From Amnibacterium flavum (GTDB lineage Bacteria; Actinomycetota; Actinomycetes; Actinomycetales; Microbacteriaceae), in assembly GCF_003097495.1 (NCBI RefSeq), contig NZ_QEOP01000003.1, positions 62,001-126,000 of the forward strand: DNA of 64,000 nucleotides, in the 5' to 3' direction. The number at the start of each line of letters is the position of its first letter. The first letter of the stretch is position 1. A model generated the notes under the pieces. That model saw nothing but the letters and a program-made list of their open reading frames with translations, was not told where the DNA came from and made no database searches. Shown here one piece after another: positions 1 to 7,523 of this stretch. The position numbers and the translations under genes are program-made.

Positions 1-160
1 GGGACACCCCACGCCGGGCGCGGCGGCCGACGAGTTGTACCTCCTCCGCGACGGCGCGATGGGCGGCGGATACGCGGGCGATCCGATCGCGGCGCACACC
101 GCTCTTCACCGCGCAGCCGACCGCGTGCTCGCAGAGGCGAAGACCAAGAGCGGCGCTTAA
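1..160 (+). CDS. TetR-type transcriptional regulator, C-terminal end (partial)
   Basis: Only the last 52 codons lie in the window, read in the frame beginning at base 2 and ending in TAA at 158-160. The residues (ADELYLLRDGAM, then GDPIAAHTALHRAADRVLAEA) match the last two helices of the ligand-binding domain of TetR/AcrR regulators, where a DELYLLYDGA-like helix and an alanine-rich terminal helix are common. No DNA-binding part is visible, so the family call rests on this short stretch. Its stop overlaps the stop of the convergent aldo/keto reductase gene: the shared bases TTAA at 157-160 give TAA on both strands. The two genes therefore end exactly on each other. What the regulator controls cannot be read here. 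Confidence 0.55.
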   Translation, partial: GHPTPGAAADELYLLRDGAMGGGYAGDPIAAHTALHRAADRVLAEAKTKSGA

Positions 161-1377
161 GCCGAAGCCCGATCAAGCGAGGCCACCTGAGCCCTCGTGA
201 GATGGACTCCGGCCGCCGCCACGATGTCGGCGACCTGCTCCGGCGAGCTCGCACTGACGACCGGCGCCGTGACGAGCGGCTTGGTGAGCAGCCACGACAG
301 GGCGATCGTGGCGGGTGCCACCCCGAATGCTTCGGCGACGTCGTCGAGAGCATCGAGGATGCGGAATCCGCGCTTCGTCATGTGCCGGGCGGCCGCATCG
401 ACGCGCGACTGAGCGGCGCTGCCCCGCTCCCCCCGCTTGCCGCGGTACTTGCCGGTCAGGAAGCCGCTGCCGAGCGCACTGTAGGGAACGACGGCGAGCC
501 CCTGCGCGCGGGCGACCGACGAGAGGTCGCGTTCGAAGTCCGTCCTGTTGACGAGGCTGTAGTTCGTCTGCACCCCGACGAACTTCGGCAGCGTCAGCTG
601 CCCGGAGGTCACCCTCGCCTCCATCAGCCGCTCGGGACCGTAATCGGCGCCGGCGAGATGGCGGACCTTGCCGCTGCGGAGGAGCGAGTCCGCTGCGGTG
701 AGGCTCTCCTCGAGCGGGACCGACACGTCGTCGAGATGGAAGTACAGGACGTCGACGTGCTCGACCTGCAACCGGCGCAGCGACGCCTCGACCGCGCGGA
801 TGATGCTCTGCGCCGACAGCCCCGAGTTCTCCTCGCCCTTGGCGACCTTGGTCGAGAGCACAATCTCGTCGCGGATGCCTCTCTCCCGGAGCCAGGTGCC
901 GATCAGCACCTCGCTGCGACCGGAGGCGTAGGAATCGGCGGTGTCGACGGCGTTGCCGCCCGCTGCACGGTAGGCGTCGAGAATGGCGAACGTGGTGTCG
1001 GGCGCCGCGGTCCAGCCGAACGTCGCCCCGCCGAGGACGACGGGGAACACCGCGAGATCCGCTTCGCCGAAACGTCGGAGCCGATGCCGCCGGGGTTCGG
1101 GCTCGACGGGCTGCGTCGAGGAGCCGGCCATCTCGCGCAGCGACAGCTCGACCACCTCGAGCGCGGAGGCGACGACCGCGTCGGTCTCGCTCCTGACCGC
1201 GCGACTCGCGGCTCTGCCGCTCGTCACGGGGTGAGTCATCGTCGCGGGAGCCTCCGACTCGGAACCCGGAAGGCCCTCGTGCGCGACGGGTTCGTTGTCA
1301 GGCCAGTCCCACAGCGCCGGCTGCGAATCCGCCGTGTCGACGGCGGGGCGCTCGGAGGGATCGGATGTGCCGACCAT
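157..1377 (-). CDS. aldo/keto reductase with long N-terminal extension
   Basis: A 406-residue protein with an aldo/keto reductase (AKR) TIM barrel from about residue 100 to the end; the family reduces carbonyls with NADPH in the cytoplasm. The catalytic tetrad is complete: Asp145 and Tyr150 (DTADSY), Lys177 (STKV) and His214 (YFHLDD). Family members are usually 300-340 residues. Here about 95 acidic, Ala/Ser-rich residues precede the barrel. The start is chosen as ATG at 1377 because a strong GGAGGGG lies just upstream; a GTG two codons earlier overlaps that site. It follows another AKR gene on the same strand after about 80 bp, so the two may be co-transcribed. The substrate is unknown. Confidence 0.85.
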   Translation of the reverse strand: MVGTSDPSERPAVDTADSQPALWDWPDNEPVAHEGLPGSESEAPATMTHPVTSGRAASRAVRSETDAVVASALEVVELSLREMAGSSTQPVEPEPRRHRLRRFGEADLAVFPVVLGGATFGWTAAPDTTFAILDAYRAAGGNAVDTADSYASGRSEVLIGTWLRERGIRDEIVLSTKVAKGEENSGLSAQSIIRAVEASLRRLQVEHVDVLYFHLDDVSVPLEESLTAADSLLRSGKVRHLAGADYGPERLMEARVTSGQLTLPKFVGVQTNYSLVNRTDFERDLSSVARAQGLAVVPYSALGSGFLTGKYRGKRGERGSAAQSRVDAAARHMTKRGFRILDALDDVAEAFGVAPATIALSWLLTKPLVTAPVVSASSPEQVADIVAAAGVHLTRAQVASLDRASA

Positions 1378-1458
1378 AATCACCCCCTCCGCGCACGACG
1401 ATCGTAAGCAATACCACCGACGGAAGCTCTTCCGCGGGTCGAATCGTTACAGAAGCGG

Positions 1459-2400
1459 TCAGTCGCTGACGCGGTCGAGCAGGGCGATCTGCTGACGGTT
1501 GAGCATCGGCAGCGATGCACCCTCGATCAGGTCGCGCAGCTGAGGGCCGTCCTTCGCGCGGATCGCCACGGCGGTGACCTGGGGCTTGGACAGCACCCAG
1601 GCGATCGCGACCCGCCCGATGTTCTCGCCCACATCCTGCGAGACGCTCTCCAGCGCGGCGAGCACGCGGTTGCCGTGGCGCCCGACGTATCGCATGGCCC
1701 CCGCGAACATCGGCGAGCTGGGCAGGTCGTGCCGAGTACGGAAATCTCCGCGCAGATACCCGCTCGCGAGGGGCAGCCGGGCGATCACGCCGAGCTCGTA
1801 CCCCTGGGCGACGGGGGCGATTTCGCCCTCGAACCGGGAGCGCTCCATCAGGTTGTACTCCGCAACGAGCACCTGAGGGGAAGGGAGACCCAGCCGGGAA
1901 GCGGTCTGCATGGCCTCGACCGCGCGCCGCCCCGTGTAGGAGGCGAGCGACAGGTGCCCGACCCGGCCCTCGGTGATCAGTTCCGAGACCGCCGTCATGC
2001 TCTCCTCGAGCGGGGTCTCGGGGTGATCGCCGTCGAAGGACAGGACGTCGATGTAGTCGGTGCGCAGTCGCTCCAGTGAGGCGCTGACGGCCTCCCGGAT
2101 GCTGTAGGCGCTCAGCCCGGGGGCATCGGGGTGGCGACCGACCTTGGTCGCGATGACGAAGTCCTGGCGGCGCTGCCCTGCGAGCCATCCGCCGATCATG
2201 ATCTCGCTGCGCCCGCCCGCGTAGTGATCCGCGGTGCTGATCAGGGTTCCTCCGACAGCGGCGAAGGTGTCGAGCACTTCGACGGTGGCGTCGTACCCCG
2301 CCGCCCAGCCGAAGACCGACCCGTCGATCCCGTACGGCAGCACGGTGAGACCGGTGGAACCGAGCATGCGGTGAAGCGGTGCCTCGGCGATGCCGTCCAT
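1459..2400 (-). CDS. aldo/keto reductase homologue with altered catalytic tetrad
   Basis: A 313-residue AKR-fold protein, clearly related to its downstream neighbour (shared GRSE-(I/V)-(M/L)-IG-x-WL, TPLEES-like and SLERL-like segments). Two of the four catalytic positions differ. The usual DTAxxY reads STADHY, so Asp is Ser55 while Tyr60 is kept. Lys86 (ATKV) is present. The catalytic His of YFH is Asp123 in SFDGDH. Reductase activity is therefore doubtful; it could be a regulatory or ligand-binding subunit or use another chemistry. The ATG at 2400 is preceded by GAGGGGG. It diverges from the alpha-glucosidase gene across 170 bp, which must hold both promoters. Confidence 0.85.
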   Translation of the reverse strand: MDGIAEAPLHRMLGSTGLTVLPYGIDGSVFGWAAGYDATVEVLDTFAAVGGTLISTADHYAGGRSEIMIGGWLAGQRRQDFVIATKVGRHPDAPGLSAYSIREAVSASLERLRTDYIDVLSFDGDHPETPLEESMTAVSELITEGRVGHLSLASYTGRRAVEAMQTASRLGLPSPQVLVAEYNLMERSRFEGEIAPVAQGYELGVIARLPLASGYLRGDFRTRHDLPSSPMFAGAMRYVGRHGNRVLAALESVSQDVGENIGRVAIAWVLSKPQVTAVAIRAKDGPQLRDLIEGASLPMLNRQQIALLDRVSD

Positions 2401-2570
2401 ACCCGTGCCCCCTCGAAGACTGCCGTGAGTCTCATGTTAGCGCCCTGCGCGCCCCCGCGGTGGGGCGGCTCGGGCGAAATCCACGACGAAGCCCGCCTGC
2501 CGGCGGCCGCAGAGCCGGCTCGGGCCGGTTAGGCTCGCCGCCGGCGACCTGCCGTGAGACCGAGGTGACC

Positions 2571-4298
2571 ATGACTTCCCGCGACGACTCCCCGATCCGG
2601 GCTACCGCCCCCTGGTGGACCTCGGCGGTGGTGTACCAGATCTACCCGCGCAGCTTCGCCGACTCGAACGGCGACGGCATCGGGGACCTGGCGGGCATCC
2701 GATCCCGGTTGGACCATCTCGAGGAGCTCGGTGTCGACGTCATCTGGCTCTCGCCGATCTACAGGTCACCCCAGTTCGACAACGGCTACGACATCAGCGA
2801 CTACGAGGACATCGACCCCGTGTTCGGCGACCTCGCCGGCTTCGATGCACTGCTCGCCGACCTGCATCGACGCGGCATGAAGCTCGTGATGGATCTGGTC
2901 GTCAATCACACGTCGCACCTGCACCCGTGGTTCATCGAGTCGAGTTCGTCGACCGACAACCCGAAGCGGGACTGGTACTGGTGGCGCAGTCCTCGCGCCG
3001 GAGAGGGCGGACCGGGAGCGCCGAACAACTGGCGGTCGTTCTTCGCCTCGTCGTCGTGGACGCTCGACGAGACCACCGGCGAGTACTACCTGCACCTGTT
3101 CGCGCCACAGCAGCCCGACCTTAACTGGGAGAACCGCGAGGTCCGCGAGGCCGTCTACGCGATGATGCGACGCTGGCTCGACCGGGGTGTCGATGGATTC
3201 CGGATGGATGTCATCAACTTCATCTCGAAGGACACCTCGCTGCCCGACGGACCGCTCGAGCCCGGCGCGGTGGGCGGCGACGGCAGTGCCTTCTACCTGA
3301 GCGGGCCCCGCATCCACGAGTTCCTGCAGGAGATGCACCGGGAGGTCTTCGCCGGCCGCGACGCCGAGCTGATCACCGTCGGCGAAACTCCCGGTGTGAC
3401 CCTCGAGGACGGCCGGCTGTTCACCGATCCCGCCCGAGCCGAACTCGACATGATCTTCCAGTTCGAGCACGTCTCGCTCGACCGGGGCCCGGGCCGGTAC
3501 GAGAAGCGCGCTCTCTCGCTGCCCGCGCTCAAGCAGTCGCTCGCCCGCTGGCAGGACGGGCTCGGACCCGCCGACGACGGTCGCGAGCGCGGGTGGAACA
3601 GCCTCTACCTGAACAACCACGATCAGCCCCGACTGGTCTCGCGCTACGGCGACGACGGGCGCTTCCGACGTGAGTCGGCCACTCTGTGGGCGACGATCCT
3701 GCATCTGCATCGGGGCACGCCGTACGTCTACCAGGGCGAGGAGATCGGCATGACGAACACGACGTTCACCGCGATCGACGACTTCGCCGACCTCGAGGCG
3801 CTCAACCACTACCGCGAGCAGGTGGAACTGCTCGGCGCAGACCCCGAGGCCGTGCTCGAGGACCTGCGGGCCCTGTCACGCGACAACGCGCGCACGCCCG
3901 TCCAGTGGGATCCGACCGAGCAGGCCGGGTTCACGACCGGCACGCCCTGGATGGCCGTGAACCCGAACCGCTCGGAGGTGAATCTCGTCGACGAGCGGGA
4001 CGCACCCGGATCGGTGTTCCGCCACTATCAGCGGCTCATCCGCCTGCGTCACGAGGACGAGACCGTCCGCCTCGGCGACTTCGAACTGCTCGAAGCAGCT
4101 CATCCGACGCTGTACGCGTTCACCCGGACGCTCGGCGGTGACCGCCTGCTGGTGGTCGGCAACGTGTCGGGCGAACCGCTCGAGGTTCCGCTGCTCGAAC
4201 GGTGGGGTGACGCGGCACTCATCATCGGGAACCGTGACGGTGGCACCGGGACCACGCTGCAGCCGTGGGAGGTCAGGGTGCTTCGGGCGGGGCGCTGA
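2571..4298 (+). CDS. GH13 alpha-glucosidase / oligo-1,6-glucosidase
   Basis: A 575-residue intracellular glycoside hydrolase of family 13 that removes glucose from short alpha-glucosides. The conserved regions are present: VNHT (112-115), the nucleophile Asp213 in DGFRMDVINF, the acid/base Glu272 in VGETPG, and His350-Asp351 in NNHDQPR. Val214 follows the nucleophile. In this subfamily Val there goes with alpha-1,6 activity (oligo-1,6-glucosidase) and Thr or Ala with alpha-1,4 (maltase), so isomaltose-type substrates are favoured; this is inference. The frame is open upstream, but the ATG at 2571 is chosen for its GAGGTG site and because homology starts just after it. No sugar transporter is adjacent. 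The 3' end runs into a repeat block. Confidence 0.93.
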   Translation: MTSRDDSPIRATAPWWTSAVVYQIYPRSFADSNGDGIGDLAGIRSRLDHLEELGVDVIWLSPIYRSPQFDNGYDISDYEDIDPVFGDLAGFDALLADLHRRGMKLVMDLVVNHTSHLHPWFIESSSSTDNPKRDWYWWRSPRAGEGGPGAPNNWRSFFASSSWTLDETTGEYYLHLFAPQQPDLNWENREVREAVYAMMRRWLDRGVDGFRMDVINFISKDTSLPDGPLEPGAVGGDGSAFYLSGPRIHEFLQEMHREVFAGRDAELITVGETPGVTLEDGRLFTDPARAELDMIFQFEHVSLDRGPGRYEKRALSLPALKQSLARWQDGLGPADDGRERGWNSLYLNNHDQPRLVSRYGDDGRFRRESATLWATILHLHRGTPYVYQGEEIGMTNTTFTAIDDFADLEALNHYREQVELLGADPEAVLEDLRALSRDNARTPVQWDPTEQAGFTTGTPWMAVNPNRSEVNLVDERDAPGSVFRHYQRLIRLRHEDETVRLGDFELLEAAHPTLYAFTRTLGGDRLLVVGNVSGEPLEVPLLERWGDAALIIGNRDGGTGTTLQPWEVRVLRAGR

Positions 4299-4309
4299 GG
4301 GCCCCTTCG

Positions 4310-4672
4310 CTTCGCTGCGCTCAGCGGGCGGGCGGGCGGGCGGGCGGGCGGATGCCCGTTGAGCTCGTGGAAACGAGCATCCGCCCACCTCCCGTCCTTC
4401 GCTTCGACAGGCTCAGCGGGCGGGGGCGGATGCCCGTTGAGCCCGTCGAAACGAGCACCCGCCCGCCTCCCGTCCTTCGCTTCGACGGGCTCAGCGGGGG
4501 GGGCGGGGCGGATGCCCGTTGAGCCCGTCGAAACGAGCACCCGCTCACCTCCCGACCTTCGCTTCGACAGGCTCAGCGGGCGGACGGGGCGGATGCCCGT
4601 TGAGCCCGTCGAAACGAGCACCCGCTCACCTCCCGTCCTTCGCTTCGACGGGCTCAGCGGGCGGGCGGCCGG
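4310..4672. repeat. family A palindromic repeat array (about 80-bp period)
   Basis: This gene-free stretch separates the convergent alpha-glucosidase and acyl-CoA-dehydrogenase-like genes. It holds four right-hand elements (CTTCGAC-A/G-GGCTCAGCGGG at about 4402, 4480, 4562 and 4642) alternating with four left-hand elements (GCCCGTTGAGCCCGTCGAAA type, at about 4354, 4431, 4513 and 4593), plus a degenerate copy at 4312-4332. The two element types are reverse complements of each other, so the array can form a series of hairpins. The position between two 3' ends suggests a role as a bidirectional terminator or mRNA 3'-end element. No coding capacity is credible here. Confidence 0.9.
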
Positions 4673-4674
4673 CG

Positions 4675-5802
4675 TCAGTCCGCGGCGAGCACCCAGCCGC
4701 CGACGATCTCCTGACTGAAGGGCACGTTGTAGGCCATCAGAGCACCGGCCTGCGCGTCACGGAAGATCCTCTGGATCGGCGACTTCTCGAGGTACCCGCT
4801 GCCTCCGCCCACCTTCACCGCGACAGCCGCCGCCTTCTTGGCGACCTCGTTGGCGAGCATCTTCGCCTCGGCCGCATTGGCCATGGCCTGCGGGTCGCGC
4901 CGGTCGGCCAGCCAGGTGGTCTGCTCCGCCAGGAGTCGGGCGGCGCGCAGCTCCGCCCAGACGAGCCCCGTCTCCATCTTGACCCACTGGGTATCGGCGA
5001 GCGTCTCGGGCGATCCGGGCGCCGTCGGGCGTCCGACGGCGTACGCCTTCAGGGCGTCGAGCGCAGACTCGGCGATGCCGATGGAGAGGAATCCGAACGC
5101 GACGGAGATGAGGTTCGAATAGTCGGCGGGCGGCGGCGACGTCAGCCGGTCGGCGGAGAGATGCGTGCCGGCGAATGCGATTCCGCGGCTGCGGGTGGAG
5201 CGCATCCCCGAGGTCTGATCGATCGGCGGGAACGAGACGGTGTCGTCGATCGTGACTCCGAAGAACGCCGGGTTGCCGTCGACGCGGACATTGGTGAAGA
5301 GGTGGTCGGCGATCTCCGCACCCGAGACGAACATCTTCCGTCCGGTGAAGGACCACCCTCCCTCGGTCGCGGGAACGTCCTGCTGGGACGAGAGGAAGAA
5401 GTTGCCGCCGGCGGGCTCGGAGAGCGCGTTCGAGAATCGCTTCCCGGCCGCGAGCTCCGCGGCGAAGAACGACGCCGCCTCGGGCGGCGAGAGGGTGACG
5501 AGAGCGTGGGCCGCACCGATGTGCATGAGCCAGACGGCCGCCACGGCGGGGTGCGCGGCGGCCAGGATGCGAACGACCTGGCCGAGGGTCGCGTAGGACA
5601 ATGCCTCTCCCCCGTGCTCGACGGGAAGGAACGCGACGTCGAGCCCGCTCGCCGACAGCGCGCGCAGGTGGGCCTCGGGGAGCTCGCCCGTGCGGTCGTC
5701 GTCGGCGACCGTCTCGGCGAAGGAGGCGGCGAGCTGCTGCACGGTGTCGATCCAGCGCTGCTCGTCCGCGGGGACGACGACGGGTGAGGGACGGGTCAGC
5801 AT
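4675..5802 (-). CDS. acyl-CoA dehydrogenase-like flavoprotein
   Basis: A 375-residue member of the acyl-CoA dehydrogenase fold superfamily: an N-terminal helical domain, the flavin-contacting ALSEPAGG (126-133) and FTGRKMFVSG (152-161) strands, and a C-terminal helical domain ending in GGGSGYLEKSPIQRIFRDA. True dehydrogenases of the MCAD type have a catalytic Glu in an IYEGT-like segment after that; here the segment reads LMAYNVP and has no Glu. This resembles the DszC-like flavin monooxygenase branch, so an oxygenase or desulphurisation-type role is possible. It is the last gene of the purine locus, 48 bp after the GntR-type regulator gene, and its link to purines is unclear. Confidence 0.75.
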   Translation of the reverse strand: MLTRPSPVVVPADEQRWIDTVQQLAASFAETVADDDRTGELPEAHLRALSASGLDVAFLPVEHGGEALSYATLGQVVRILAAAHPAVAAVWLMHIGAAHALVTLSPPEAASFFAAELAAGKRFSNALSEPAGGNFFLSSQQDVPATEGGWSFTGRKMFVSGAEIADHLFTNVRVDGNPAFFGVTIDDTVSFPPIDQTSGMRSTRSRGIAFAGTHLSADRLTSPPPADYSNLISVAFGFLSIGIAESALDALKAYAVGRPTAPGSPETLADTQWVKMETGLVWAELRAARLLAEQTTWLADRRDPQAMANAAEAKMLANEVAKKAAAVAVKVGGGSGYLEKSPIQRIFRDAQAGALMAYNVPFSQEIVGGWVLAAD

Positions 5803-5850
5803 GGTGAGCCTTTCGCGAGTTCGGTCACGGGGACAGGTCGGAGGGACGGA

Positions 5851-6612
5851 TCAGAACTGGTAGCGCGCGGTCGAGAAGACCTGCGGGGGGCGGACGGTGC
5901 GCATGATCGAGTAGGACGCGATCGCGGGGTCGTGGAGCTCGCGGGCGTGGAACAGGCGGCGCCCGCTCATGCCGATGCCCACGATGTCGAGCGTGAGGAC
6001 GGGAGTGCCGACCGGATGCTCGAAGAGCTCCGCATCGGCCTCCGAGAGCGCCTCGGCGGACGGCGTCGCGACCTCCCAGGCGATAGCCTCGCCCCATAGG
6101 GCCGCGATCGATGCGTAGATGGAGTCGCCGAGGTCGACGTCCCCCGGCTCATCCGGCAGCGGGACGGTGCCGAACGCGAGCATGGCGACGGCCCCGTCGG
6201 CGCGCCAGCGCTTCACCACCCGGGCGGCCGGAGCGCCGGGACTGCGCATCAGGAGCCCGGCGACGTCGGACGGCAGTGCCGTGTCGCTCACCGAGAGAAC
6301 CTCCACCCCGCTCTCGTAGCCGAGTTGGCGCAGGAGCACGCTGTACTCGAGCTGGTCCTCGAACCGCACACCCATTCGCATCGCGACCGGGTCGACCTCG
6401 GTCGCCGCGCCCTGGCGGCGGAGCACGACACCCTGCTGCTCGAGCGACGCGAGGGCATCACGGACCTGCTTCCTGCTGCAGCCGATCCGATCGGCCAGCT
6501 CCACCTCGCCGGGCAGCGAGTGCCCGTCGGTCGCCGCCTCTCGGACGAAACGGAGAAGCCCCGCGAGGACGCGCTGATCCTCGAGGTTGCGTGCGGATCC
6601 TGTCTCACTCAT
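5851..6612 (-). CDS. GntR-family regulator with UTRA-like ligand domain
   Basis: A 253-residue regulator with an N-terminal winged helix (about residues 14-70, with LPGEVELADRIGCSRKQVRDALASLEQQGVV in two halves typical of GntR) followed by a C-terminal domain of UTRA/HutC type that would bind a small molecule. The ATG at 6612 overlaps the stop of the preceding permease as ATGA. It sits inside the purine transport operon and is the only obvious local regulator, so it is the best candidate to bind the 16-bp palindromes at 15031-15046 and 15143-15158 upstream of the first gene. The effector would plausibly be a purine or nucleoside. The frame stays open upstream to 7047, but that part is antisense-like to the permease and is not used. 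Confidence 0.85.
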   Translation of the reverse strand: MSETGSARNLEDQRVLAGLLRFVREAATDGHSLPGEVELADRIGCSRKQVRDALASLEQQGVVLRRQGAATEVDPVAMRMGVRFEDQLEYSVLLRQLGYESGVEVLSVSDTALPSDVAGLLMRSPGAPAARVVKRWRADGAVAMLAFGTVPLPDEPGDVDLGDSIYASIAALWGEAIAWEVATPSAEALSEADAELFEHPVGTPVLTLDIVGIGMSGRRLFHARELHDPAIASYSIMRTVRPPQVFSTARYQF

Positions 6613-7523
6613 GCGAGCCTCGCCTTCTTCAGCACCGACCGCAGGCGCGACCGCGACGAGATGACGAGCACGATGAGGGTCACCACGTAGGGCAGAGTCT
6701 GGTAGATCTCGCTCGGCAGCTGCAGTCCGGTCGACTGGGCGAGCAGCGAGAAGCTCTGCAGGAAGGCGAAGAGAAGGGCGCCGAGCGCGATGCCGACGGG
6801 GGTGCTGCGCCCCATGATGACGATAGCGAGCACGATGTAGCCGCGCCCGGCGGTGATGCCGGGAGTGAAGGATCCGATGGTGCCCACCGTGATCACCGCA
6901 CCGGCGAGACCGGCGAGGGAGCCTCCGATCAGCAGCGAGGACGATCCGACGGTGCGGGTGCGGACACCGCGGAGGGTCGCTGCGACCGGGTCGGCGCCGA
7001 CGGCGCGGATCTGCAGACCGAACCGCGTGAAGCGCATGACAGCCCACGCGGCGACGGCGACCAGCACGGTCGCGTAGACGATCGGGCTCTGCGCGAACAG
7101 GATGCGCCCGACGAAGGGGATGTCGGCCAGCAACGGGATCGGCCAGCGCGGGACGGTCTCGACGCTGATGTTCGTCTCGCCCGATGGGATCCAGAGCTGG
7201 AACAGGTAGGTGCTGAGCCCCAGCCCGAGCATGGTGATCGCGAGCCCGACGACGATCTCGTTGGCGTGGAGGCGGTGGACGACGGTGTTCATCAGGATCG
7301 CGAGCACGAGCCCCGTGACCGCTCCGGCGAGGAGCCCCGCCATCGGCCCCGCGGAGCTCGCCACGTAGACGCCCATGAACGCGCCGAGGATCATCATCCC
7401 CTCGATGCCGAGATTGATGCGGCCCGCGCGCTCGACGAAGCCCTCTCCGACCCCGGCGAGCACGAGCGGTGCCGACAGGGCGATCGCGCCGGCGAGGATC
7501 GAGATCCAGAGTTCGGGACTCAT
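6609..7523 (-). CDS. nucleoside ABC transporter permease (second subunit)
   Basis: A 304-residue integral membrane protein with about eight to nine hydrophobic segments, of the branched-chain-amino-acid/ribose permease superfamily. The N-terminal ERAGRINLGIEGMMILGAF signature is typical of the smaller permease of BMP-type nucleoside importers (NupQ, RnsD or BmpD-like). With the companion permease it forms the channel energised by the double ATPase encoded upstream. It overlaps its upstream neighbour by ATGA at 7520-7523 and its downstream regulator by ATGA at 6609-6612, which indicates translational coupling. The ATG at 7523 fits the start of homology. Confidence 0.9.
   Translation of the reverse strand: MSPELWISILAGAIALSAPLVLAGVGEGFVERAGRINLGIEGMMILGAFMGVYVASSAGPMAGLLAGAVTGLVLAILMNTVVHRLHANEIVVGLAITMLGLGLSTYLFQLWIPSGETNISVETVPRWPIPLLADIPFVGRILFAQSPIVYATVLVAVAAWAVMRFTRFGLQIRAVGADPVAATLRGVRTRTVGSSSLLIGGSLAGLAGAVITVGTIGSFTPGITAGRGYIVLAIVIMGRSTPVGIALGALLFAFLQSFSLLAQSTGLQLPSEIYQTLPYVVTLIVLVISSRSRLRSVLKKARLA

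Noticed and set aside
4310-4672. CRISPR array, because of regular 80-bp periodicity
   Set aside because: The whole unit is repeated, there are no unique spacers of constant length, arms are inverted pairs, and no cas genes are present.
6613-7047. Upstream extension of the GntR-type regulator
   Set aside because: This part is another frame of the permease gene, is His/Arg/Pro-rich, and precedes the ATGA-coupled start at 6612.
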